Assembly (NCBI GenBank): GCA_050733935.1 | Contig: JBOHUC010000046.1 | Location: forward strand, 1-8,705 | Reading direction: 5' to 3' | Length of the DNA stretch: 8,705 bases | Source of the DNA: JBOHUC01 sp050733935 | GTDB lineage: Bacteria > Eisenbacteria > RBG-16-71-46 > DASYSL01 | Part shown: piece after piece, positions 1 through 5,403 of the stretch | Numbering within the stretch: position 1 is the first letter of the stretch | How the letters are laid out: every line of letters begins with the position of its first letter | Translations under genes and position numbers: made by a program | The notes under the pieces: generated by a model | Told to the model about the DNA's origin: nothing | The model's database searches: none | What the model saw: the letters and a program-made list of their open reading frames with translations, nothing else

Positions 1-1
1 G

Positions 2-937
2 GCGCAGGTGGACCGCCAGCTCGCGACGCTTTTCCGGTCTTCCATCGGAATCATCAATCAGGTCGCCGGACATTTCCTCGCCACGCGCGGGAAGAAATTC
101 CGGCCGACCCTGCTTTTGCTGACCGCACGCCTCTCGGGCAAGGCGGACAAGGACGTCGTCTCCGCGGCGGTCGTGGTCGAGCTCATCCATGCGGCGGCGC
201 TCATTCACGACGACTCCGTGGACAAGAGCCTGCTCCGGCGGGGGCTTCCGACCGTGAATCACCTGTGGAACGACGAGGTCGCGATCATCATCGGCGACTT
301 CCTGTACTCGAAGGCGTTCACGAAGATGGTCGACGAAGAGCTCCATCCCGCGATGGAGATCCTCGCGCGCGTGAGCCACGAGATGACGATCGGCGAGGCG
401 CTCGAGTTCGAGCACGAGAACGATCTCGACGTCTCGGAGGAGGAGTACCTGGACGTGATCCGTGCCAAGACCGCTTCACTGATCGCCGGCGCCTGCCAGA
501 TCGGTGCTTCGGTGAACGGGAAGGCCCACGACAAGAACCGCGCCCGGCGCTTCCGCGACTTCGGCGAACGGGTCGGCATGGCGTTTCAGATCACGGACGA
601 CCTCTTTGATTTCGTCGGGAACCCGGGCGAGACCGGAAAGGGCGTAGGCGGGGACCTCGAGAGCGGAAAGATCACCCTGCCGCTCATCCACGCGCTGCGC
701 GCCGGCGGTGCGACCGCGAAGCGGGTCGCGGCCCTGGTCGAGAAGCGGCGGCTCGAGCCCGTCGAGTGGAAGGAGCTCCTCACGCTGCTCCAGCGCGCGG
801 GCAGCATCGCGTACGCGCAGAGCCGGGCCACGGAATTCGCGCGCCAGGCCCGCCTGGCTCTCTCGCGCGAGCCCGAGACTCCGATCCGCGGCGCGCTCGA
901 TGCCGCCGTGCAGTACGCGGTTGCGCGCTCCAGTTAG
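2..937 (+). CDS. Polyprenyl diphosphate synthase, long-chain type (5' end outside window)
   Basis: Head-to-tail trans-isoprenyl diphosphate synthase, which extends an allylic diphosphate with isopentenyl diphosphate, usually for quinone side chains. Counting from the GTG at 8, the isopentenyl-diphosphate-binding GKKFRP is at residues 28-33. The first aspartate-rich motif DDSVD is at 68-72, followed by RRG, and the second motif DDLFD is at 197-201; all key residues are present. Residues 4-5 before the first motif are small (Ala-Ala), as in long-chain enzymes such as octaprenyl synthase IspB, so a long product is inferred. The reading frame is open to the window edge and the family normally has about 10-20 more residues before this point. 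The GTG at 8 is therefore probably internal and the gene partial. It ends 16 nt before rsfS. The family is clear; the chain length is not proven. Confidence 0.93.
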   Translation, partial: AQVDRQLATLFRSSIGIINQVAGHFLATRGKKFRPTLLLLTARLSGKADKDVVSAAVVVELIHAAALIHDDSVDKSLLRRGLPTVNHLWNDEVAIIIGDFLYSKAFTKMVDEELHPAMEILARVSHEMTIGEALEFEHENDLDVSEEEYLDVIRAKTASLIAGACQIGASVNGKAHDKNRARRFRDFGERVGMAFQITDDLFDFVGNPGETGKGVGGDLESGKITLPLIHALRAGGATAKRVAALVEKRRLEPVEWKELLTLLQRAGSIAYAQSRATEFARQARLALSREPETPIRGALDAAVQYAVARSS

Positions 938-953
938 GCCCGCCGTCCTTCCC

Positions 954-1340
954 ATGACCCAGACGCGTCCCGCCCGGACGGGAGATGGCCGGGAGCTCGC
1001 CCAGACGGCCGTGCGCCTTGCGCTCGAGAAGAAGGCCGCGGATCCGGTCGTGCTCGATCTGCGCGAGCTCGAGGGCGTGAGCGATTACTTCGTGATCGTC
1101 TCCGCAGCCTCCGAGGTGCAGGTCAAGGCGGTGGCCGATCACGTCGTCGAGCAGCTCAAGGAGACCCGCTCGGTCCGGCCGTGGCACGTCGAAGGACTCG
1201 ACGGACGGCGCTGGGTGCTGCTCGACTACGTGGACTTCGTCGTCCACGTCTTCCACGAACGAACCCGCGAGTACTATCTCCTCGAACGGCTCTGGGGCGA
1301 CGCGAAGAGGATCGAGATTGCTGACGACCGACCTGCGTGA
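954..1340 (+). CDS. rsfS: Ribosomal silencing factor RsfS (Iojap/DUF143 family)
   Basis: A 128-residue protein of the RsfS/Iojap family. The family binds ribosomal protein uL14 on the 50S subunit and blocks subunit joining when nutrients are short. The sequence shows the family core: DPVVLDLRELEGVSDYFVI around residues 30-48, then a helix with VKAVADHV, then the WHVEGLDGRRWVLLDYVDFVVHVF block and the tail REYYLLERLWGDA. Length is normal for the family. The ATG at 954 is the only sensible start because it gives the usual N-terminal helix; upstream the frame only overlaps the previous gene. No clear Shine-Dalgarno sequence precedes it, which suggests translation linked to the upstream gene. Its last 23 nt overlap the start of argS. 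Confidence 0.95.
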   Translation: MTQTRPARTGDGRELAQTAVRLALEKKAADPVVLDLRELEGVSDYFVIVSAASEVQVKAVADHVVEQLKETRSVRPWHVEGLDGRRWVLLDYVDFVVHVFHERTREYYLLERLWGDAKRIEIADDRPA

Positions 1341-2985
1341 GGCGCTCGAGCGCGCACTCGCGGCGAACGGCTGGAGCCTCCCCGAGGGAAACGGGACTTC
1401 CGCCGTTCCGCTCGAGGTGCCGCGCGTCGCGGAGCACGGCGACTATGCGACGAACCTCGCGCTCCTGATCGCAAAGCGCGCCGGGCTTCCGCCGCGGCAG
1501 ATTGCCGAGCGGCTCGCCGAGCACGTGCGCCAGGGCTCTCCGGCGATCGAGAGTGCGGAGGTTGCGGGGCCGGGCTTCCTCAATCTCCGCCTCCGGCTCG
1601 ATGCGCTGCGCGAGGAGCTCGTGAGCCTCGTCGAAGCCGGGAGCGCGTACGGCACCTGGCCGTCGCGCGGCACCGCCCCCGTGCTCGTCGAATACGTGAG
1701 TGCGAATCCGACCGGACCCATGAACGTCGTGAACGCGCGCGCGGCGGCCGTGGGCGCGGTCCTCGTCCGGCTCTTCCGGGCGGCGGGGATCGGCGCGTCC
1801 GGCGAGTTCTACGTCAACGACGCGGGCCGCCAGGTCGACCTCCTCGGAGAGTCGGTCGCCGCCCGCTTCCGCGAGCGGATCGGACTCCCCGCGGCGTTTC
1901 CGGAAGAAGGCTATCAGGGGGACTACATCCGCGATCTCGCCGGGCTCGTGCCCGAGGCGGAGGGCCGGGCGGCCCTCGCACCGGGCGGGGATCCGCGCTA
2001 TTTCCGCACGTTCGCGCTCGAGCGGATGCTCGCGCAGCAGAAGGCCGACCTCGAAGCCTACGGTGTCACGTTCGACCTCTGGACTCTCGAGTCCTCGCTT
2101 CACGAGAGCGGCGCGCTCACGGCGACGCTCGAGGACCTCACGCGCGCGGGCCACGTCTATGTCGAGGACGGAGCGACGTGGTTCCGCTCGACCACGTTCG
2201 GCGACGAGAAGGACCGTGTGCTCGTCCGGCAGAACGGCGAGCCGTCGTACTTCCTCGCGGACATCGCCTACCATCGCGACAAGAAGGAGCGCGGCTTCGG
2301 CCGCGCGCTCGACCTGTGGGGACCCGACCACCACGGGCACATCGGAAGGATGCAGGCTTCCATCCGGGCGCTCGGGCTGCCCGAGGACTTCCTCGAGATC
2401 GAGATCGTGCAGTTCGTGCGCCTCCTGTCCAAGGGCGAGCTCGTCAAGATGTCGAAGCGCGCGGGGGAGTTCATCACGCTCACCGATCTCATCGGGGAGG
2501 TCGGGGCCGACTGTGCCAAGTACTTCTTCCTCATGCGCTCGACGACCGCGCACCTCGACTTCGACCTCGACCTCGCGAAGGAGCAGAGCAACGACAACCC
2601 GGCGTACTACGTGCAGTACGCGCACGCCCGGATCGCAAGCCTCCTTCGGGTCGCCGCCGAGAAGGGGCTCGAGCCGCCGCCCGATCCGTCCGGACGCAGG
2701 ACCGCGGCCCAGCGGCTCGTCGAGCCCGAGGAGCGGGCGCTGCTGCTCCTGCTCGCGCACTTTCCGGAGCTCGTGCGCGGCGCCGCGGACGCACGCGAGC
2801 CGCACCGGCTTCCGACGTGGCTCGCACAGGTCGCGGCCGCGTTCCACCAGTTCTATCAACGGCACCGGGTCGTCACCGACGACCTCGAGCTCTCGCGCGG
2901 CCGGCTTCTGCTCGCGCGCGGCGTGCAGCAGGTGATCGCGAACGGTCTCGGCCTGCTCGGGGTTTCGGCCCCGGAGCGGATGTAG
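1318..2985 (+). CDS. argS: Arginyl-tRNA synthetase with altered HIGH motif
   Basis: Class I aminoacyl-tRNA synthetase that charges tRNA-Arg with arginine. The 555-residue length is normal. An N-terminal tRNA-recognition domain (about 1-95) is followed by the catalytic domain, entered at SANPTGP (128-134). The KMSKR loop is intact at 377-381. The DALR-type anticodon-binding domain begins near NPAYYVQYAHARI (about residue 427) and runs to the C-terminal NGLGLLGVSAPERM. The HIGH signature, expected right after NPTGP-M, reads NVVN (136-139), so both histidines are missing. The rest of the fold looks well conserved, so this is probably a functional enzyme. The start is a TTG inside rsfS with AAGAGGA at 1305-1311 upstream. 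No later start would keep the N-terminal domain. The overlap suggests translational coupling to rsfS. Confidence 0.96.
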   Translation: MLTTDLREALERALAANGWSLPEGNGTSAVPLEVPRVAEHGDYATNLALLIAKRAGLPPRQIAERLAEHVRQGSPAIESAEVAGPGFLNLRLRLDALREELVSLVEAGSAYGTWPSRGTAPVLVEYVSANPTGPMNVVNARAAAVGAVLVRLFRAAGIGASGEFYVNDAGRQVDLLGESVAARFRERIGLPAAFPEEGYQGDYIRDLAGLVPEAEGRAALAPGGDPRYFRTFALERMLAQQKADLEAYGVTFDLWTLESSLHESGALTATLEDLTRAGHVYVEDGATWFRSTTFGDEKDRVLVRQNGEPSYFLADIAYHRDKKERGFGRALDLWGPDHHGHIGRMQASIRALGLPEDFLEIEIVQFVRLLSKGELVKMSKRAGEFITLTDLIGEVGADCAKYFFLMRSTTAHLDFDLDLAKEQSNDNPAYYVQYAHARIASLLRVAAEKGLEPPPDPSGRRTAAQRLVEPEERALLLLLAHFPELVRGAADAREPHRLPTWLAQVAAAFHQFYQRHRVVTDDLELSRGRLLLARGVQQVIANGLGLLGVSAPERM

Positions 2986-2992
2986 GAGAGCC

Positions 2993-3916
2993 ATGGGGAT
3001 CGTCGTCGTCGGATCGGTCGCGCTCGACACGGTGTTCACGCCGCGCGGATCGGTGACCGACGCGCTCGGCGGGTCCGCCTCGTACTTTTCACTCGCGGCG
3101 CGGCACTTCACGGACGTGCACGTGGTCGCCGTCGTGGGGGAGGACTTTCCGCGCGAGCACCGCGAGCTCCTGTCGGCCGACGGCATCGATCTCACCGGGC
3201 TCGAGACACGTCCCGGGAAGACGTTCCGCTGGGCGGGCGAGTACAGCGAGGACCTGTACCATCGGAAGACGCTCGCGACCGAGCTCAACGTGTTCGAGAC
3301 GTTCCATCCGGTGCTGAGCCCCGAGCAGCGGAAGGCGAGCACGGTGTTCCTCGCGAATATCGATCCCGAGCTCCAGCTCGAAGTCCTCTCGCAGGTCGAG
3401 CGGCCGCGGCTCACCGTGTTCGACACGATGAACTACTGGATCCAGTCGAAGCGGAAGCCGCTGCTCGAGCTCATGCGGCGAGTCGATGTCGTGCTCCTGA
3501 ACGACGAGGAGGTGAAACTCCTGGCCGACGACTGGTCGCTTCCGCGCGCGGCGCGGAAGCTCCACGAGCTCGGCGCGCGCCGGCTCGTGATCAAGAAGAG
3601 CGAGCACGGGGCCGCGCTGTTCGAGCCGGACGACAAGTTCTTCGCGCCCGCGTTCCCGCTCGAGAATCCGCTCGATCCCACGGGTGCGGGCGACACGTTC
3701 GCGGGCGGGTTCCTGGGCTATCTCGACGCGACCGGCGGCACGGACCCCATGCAGTTCCGGCGCGCGATGGTCGTGGGCACCGCCCTCGCATCGATTGCCG
3801 TCGAGGGCTTCTCGCCGCGGCGCCTCCGGGAAACCGGCCGGCAGGAGATTGCCGCCCGGGTGGACGCGGTGCTCCGGACCATGCACTGTCCGCCCGAACC
3901 GCTTTGGACCGCTTGA
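2993..3916 (+). CDS. PfkB/ribokinase-family carbohydrate or nucleoside kinase
   Basis: ATP-dependent kinase of the PfkB family, 307 residues and complete. The N-terminal strand carries the substrate-contacting Asp12 (GSVALDTV), followed by the first signature GGSASYFSLAA at 26-36. The usual Asn downstream of the GG is absent and replaced by an aromatic Tyr-Phe pair. The C-terminal signature DPTGAGDTFAGGF is intact, with GAGD at 231-234 forming the anion hole and Asp234 the catalytic base. A central FDTMNYWI block recurs in a subgroup of uncharacterised members. The substrate cannot be read from the sequence; ribose, adenosine-like and sugar-phosphate substrates all remain possible. The ATG is 7 nt after the argS stop, with GGAGAG at 2985-2990 as ribosome-binding site, so it is co-transcribed with argS. 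It is the last gene of the first block. Confidence 0.93.
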   Translation: MGIVVVGSVALDTVFTPRGSVTDALGGSASYFSLAARHFTDVHVVAVVGEDFPREHRELLSADGIDLTGLETRPGKTFRWAGEYSEDLYHRKTLATELNVFETFHPVLSPEQRKASTVFLANIDPELQLEVLSQVERPRLTVFDTMNYWIQSKRKPLLELMRRVDVVLLNDEEVKLLADDWSLPRAARKLHELGARRLVIKKSEHGAALFEPDDKFFAPAFPLENPLDPTGAGDTFAGGFLGYLDATGGTDPMQFRRAMVVGTALASIAVEGFSPRRLRETGRQEIAARVDAVLRTMHCPPEPLWTA

Positions 3917-3920
3917 GGTT

Positions 3921-3947
3921 AGGGGCCAGTCCCTCGTTGTTGCCCCT
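3921..3947. repeat. Inverted repeat AGGGGC/GCCCCT after the kinase gene
   Basis: AGGGGC at 3921-3926 and its exact complement GCCCCT at 3942-3947 flank a 15-nt spacer. An alternative small hairpin AGGG/CCCT lies inside it. There is no T-run, so it is weak as a terminator. It overlaps the -35 area of the promoter that follows and could instead be an operator. Chance occurrence is possible at this GC content. Confidence 0.3.
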
Positions 3948-3966
3948 TGCCGGGTTGTGCTATAGT
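3937..3966 (+). promoter_or_regulatory. Sigma-70-type extended -10 promoter
   Basis: The -10 box TATAGT at 3961-3966 is preceded by TG at 3958-3959 and one base, which is an exact extended -10. A -35-like TTGTTG at 3937-3942 lies 18 nt upstream; TTGCCC at 3940-3945 with a 15-nt spacer is the alternative. The stretch sits in an intergenic gap and is AT-richer than its surroundings. Transcription would begin near 3973 and give a leader of roughly 50 nt. It separates the argS block from the unknown gene downstream. Confidence 0.65.
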
Positions 3967-4010
3967 CCCCGCGCTTGTCGACATTCGAAACATTGACCAT
4001 TTGATGCAGG

Positions 4011-4017
4011 AAGGAGG
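4011..4017 (+). promoter_or_regulatory. Consensus Shine-Dalgarno AAGGAGG that decides a CTG start
   Basis: AAGGAGG is a full match to the anti-Shine-Dalgarno sequence. No ATG, GTG or TTG lies at working distance in any frame. The only in-frame candidate is CTG at 4026, 8 nt away. The first conventional start in frame is TTG at 4038, 20 nt away and too far for this site. Confidence 0.6.
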
Positions 4018-4025
4018 CGACGGCC

Positions 4026-5018
4026 CTGTCCTCGGAATTGTCGGCCTCGTGGGTGGCGGACGCTGAGCGGATTCTCTCTCAGCTGAGGGATGTCCAGGCC
4101 GCCTCGATCACCACGGACGGGGACGAGATTCGCGAAGTGCACATCGTGGCCATCTCGGCGCGCACGCCGAAACAGATCGTGCGCGACGTCGAGACCGCCC
4201 TGAAAGCGTTCTTGAAGCGCGCCATCGATCATCGGATCATCTCGGTGGCGCTGCAGCAACCGGGGCAGGGCTTCACCGCCCCGACGCTGACCGTACTTCC
4301 GCCGCCGAGCGGAAGCCCCGCGGCGAATGTCGCGGGCTCCGTGCTCGGCACGGGGGGCGCAGGCGGCGTGAGTGCGGCGGGTGCCGCGACGGCGGCCACC
4401 GTGGCACAGGCCCCGTCGGGAGGACTCGGATCGTTTCCTCCGGTCCCGTCGATCGCGCCCGGCGGGCGCGGCGGAAGCGGGGGAGGCGCAGCGAGCGGGC
4501 ACGGGGGAACCATGCCGCCCGGCGTCGCCCCTCCTTCGATCGCAGCGGGAGCATCGTCCACCGCCGCGACGGGGACGCGTCGCCCGGATCAGGTTCCCCG
4601 CGTCCGGTTCGTGACCGCGAACCTGTTCGTGAGCGGTCTCAGGACGCAGGCGCAGGTCGAGCTCTCGTGGCAGGGCGTCACGCGGCTCGGCAATGCGACC
4701 GGGGCGTCGGCGCGCGACAATGCGCACCGGCTCCTCTCGAGTGCGACGCTCCAGGCGCTGTTGCCGTACCTGGGCGACGACGTGACCCTCGCGCCGCATG
4801 AAGTCGAATTCGTGCGGCTCGGGCGTCAGGAAGTGGTCGTGGTCACCGTGAAGCTCCTTGCGCAGCGGTCCGAGAAGACGCTCGTGGGATCGTGCACGGT
4901 GGAGCAGGACGTGGCGCAGTCGGTCGTGTACGCGACCCTGGCCGCGGTGAACCGCGTGCTCGGAGGGTTGAGGCCCCGCGAGCCCGTGGAGTACGAGTTG
5001 AGACCGACATCGACGTAA
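4026..5018 (+). CDS. Uncharacterised two-domain protein with long Gly/Ala/Pro linker
   Basis: I do not recognise a named family. Numbering from the TTG at 4038, the product is 326 residues. An N-terminal alpha/beta domain (about 9-75) contains EIREVHIVA, TPKQIVRDVETAL (43-55) and DHRIISVAL (64-72). Residues 77-185 are a low-complexity linker rich in Gly, Ala, Pro and Ser. A C-terminal domain (about 186-318) has alternating strands and helices: RVRFVTANLFVSGL, SWQGVTRLGNATG, a helix with LLSSATLQALLPYL, then EVVVVTVKLLAQ and VYATLAAVNRVL. No signal peptide or membrane segment is visible, so it is probably cytosolic. From memory, N-terminal domains with the PKQIVRD pattern occur in proteins annotated only as hypothetical in other phyla; this is unverified. 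The start is placed at CTG 4026 because of the consensus ribosome-binding site; TTG 4038 is the alternative. It has its own promoter and is followed by the 37-codon gene. Confidence 0.82.
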   Translation: MSSELSASWVADAERILSQLRDVQAASITTDGDEIREVHIVAISARTPKQIVRDVETALKAFLKRAIDHRIISVALQQPGQGFTAPTLTVLPPPSGSPAANVAGSVLGTGGAGGVSAAGAATAATVAQAPSGGLGSFPPVPSIAPGGRGGSGGGAASGHGGTMPPGVAPPSIAAGASSTAATGTRRPDQVPRVRFVTANLFVSGLRTQAQVELSWQGVTRLGNATGASARDNAHRLLSSATLQALLPYLGDDVTLAPHEVEFVRLGRQEVVVVTVKLLAQRSEKTLVGSCTVEQDVAQSVVYATLAAVNRVLGGLRPREPVEYELRPTST

Positions 5019-5019
5019 G

Positions 5020-5050
5020 GCGGAGCGGAGCGAAGTCGGATAGCGGAGCG
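5020..5050 (+). repeat. Three copies of GCGGAGCG in the leader of the small gene
   Basis: GCGGAGCG occurs at 5020-5027, 5025-5032 (overlapping the first) and 5043-5050, directly after the stop of the two-domain gene. GGCG at 5019-5022 can pair with CGCC at 5049-5052 to close the stretch as a loop. It could be a protein- or RNA-binding site, or simply slippage in GC-rich DNA. Confidence 0.4.
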
Positions 5051-5060
5051 CCAACCCAAC

Positions 5061-5090
5061 GAAGCAGGGAGCCTACGGGCTTCCTCGTTC
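5061..5090 (+). other. Stem-loop with UACG tetraloop upstream of the peptide gene
   Basis: Two 13-nt arms (5061-5073 and 5078-5090) pair around TACG at 5074-5077. There are 8 inner pairs including one G-U, a 2x2 mismatch (positions CG opposite CG), then three outer pairs GAA/TTC. The closing pair is C-G, giving the exceptionally stable C(UACG)G tetraloop. No T-run follows, so it is not a standard terminator. It lies 30 nt upstream of the peptide ATG and leaves the ribosome-binding site free. An RNA-stabilising, processing or regulatory role is plausible. Confidence 0.6.
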
Positions 5091-5103
5091 ATCACGCAGT
5101 TCA

Positions 5104-5110
5104 GGGGAGG
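5104..5110 (+). promoter_or_regulatory. Ribosome-binding site GGGGAGG of the peptide gene
   Basis: GGGGAGG ends 9 nt before the ATG at 5120. It is one of the best ribosome-binding sites in the window and the main argument that the short frame is translated. It also decides the start, because the same frame is open further upstream into the previous gene. Confidence 0.75.
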
Positions 5111-5119
5111 TGTTCTACC

Positions 5120-5233
5120 ATGCTTCCGTACATCGCTATGCTGACGGAGCTCGTTGCCGAACTGTTCATCGACATGGACAACGGCAAGGGCGGCTGGGAC
5201 GAAGGCGAGCTGCAGGGTAAGGGCGGCTGGTAG
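5120..5233 (+). CDS. 37-residue peptide with two C-terminal GKGGW repeats
   Basis: Small gene, 37 codons plus TAG. The first half (residues 2-20) is hydrophobic and amphipathic, with Leu, Ile, Met, Val and Phe on one face and Glu10, Glu14 and Asp18 on the other. It has no basic N-terminus or cleavage site typical of a secretion signal. The second half is glycine-rich and hydrophilic and carries GKGGW twice, at 22-26 and 33-37, separated by the acidic DEGELQ. The last residue is Trp. Net charge is about -5 and there is no Cys. A strong ribosome-binding site, a fresh ATG and base composition lower in GC than neighbouring genes support a real gene. It lies between the two-domain protein (101 nt upstream) and the membrane HD-GYP gene (170 nt downstream). 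Possible roles are signal peptide, precursor of a modified peptide, or small membrane-associated regulator. No function is established and I know no named family. Confidence 0.75.
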   Translation: MLPYIAMLTELVAELFIDMDNGKGGWDEGELQGKGGW

Positions 5234-5246
5234 TCTCAGTGAGGAC

Positions 5247-5283
5247 GGCAGGCCGGGTCCGGCAACGGGCCTCATGCCTGTTT
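5247..5283 (+). terminator. Possible weak terminator after the peptide gene
   Basis: AGGCC at 5250-5254 pairs with GGCCT at 5268-5272. Flanking GGC (5247-5249) can pair with GCC (5276-5278) across a small bulge. Only TGTTT follows. The structure starts 13 nt after the peptide stop, where a terminator or 3'-protecting hairpin would be expected, but the short T-run makes termination uncertain. The rest of the spacer (5284-5346) is lower in GC and includes ATTTTT at 5327-5332; I see no convincing promoter in it. Confidence 0.3.
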
Positions 5284-5346
5284 CCAACGTGAGCTGAACG
5301 AAGCCCCAGGTTGGTGTCGGTCTCGCATTTTTGAGTTCCCGGAAAG

Positions 5347-5372
5347 GCGGCGCCGCGCGACGCGGACGCCGC
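5347..5372 (+). other. GC-rich hairpin in the leader of the HD-GYP gene
   Basis: GCGGCG-CCGC (5347-5356) pairs with GCGG-A-CGCCGC (5362-5372) around the loop GCGAC, giving ten G-C pairs with one bulged A at 5366. No T-run follows. It ends 31 nt before the HD-GYP start. It could mark a regulated leader or the 3' end of the upstream transcript. In DNA this GC-rich a fortuitous hairpin is also possible. Confidence 0.4.
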
Positions 5373-5403
5373 GACAGGACGGAGGGCCGGGGGCATCCAG
5401 CGG

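Noticed and set aside
1193..1212. Sigma-54 promoter-like TGGCAC (also near 4401)
   Set aside because: Both lie inside coding sequence and lack the TTGC element at the required distance.
1156..3426. A 756-codon open frame on the minus strand opposite argS and the kinase gene
   Set aside because: It lies antisense to two clearly homologous genes. Its translation is Arg/Glu/Ala-rich without family motifs, which is the usual mirror effect of GC-rich codon use.
4004..4066. A 20-codon upstream frame starting at ATG 4004
   Set aside because: It has no ribosome-binding site of its own; the AAGGAGG lies inside it. Its Gly/Val-rich product follows from the local sequence. It is kept only as a possible competitor for initiation.
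5120..5233. ComX-like prenylated pheromone, with the polyprenyl synthase at 2-937 acting as a ComQ-like modifier
   Set aside because: The Trp-containing C-terminus is suggestive. However, the synthase is over 4 kb away in another transcript, looks like an ordinary long-chain enzyme, and no ComP-like histidine kinase is present.
5311..5332. Promoter or intrinsic terminator around TTGGTG and ATTTTT
   Set aside because: The spacing between the -35-like and -10-like elements is too short, and no GC-rich stem directly precedes the T-run.
5234..5403. Cyclic di-GMP riboswitch upstream of the HD-GYP gene
   Set aside because: The conserved GEMM core segments and tetraloop-receptor arrangement are not found.
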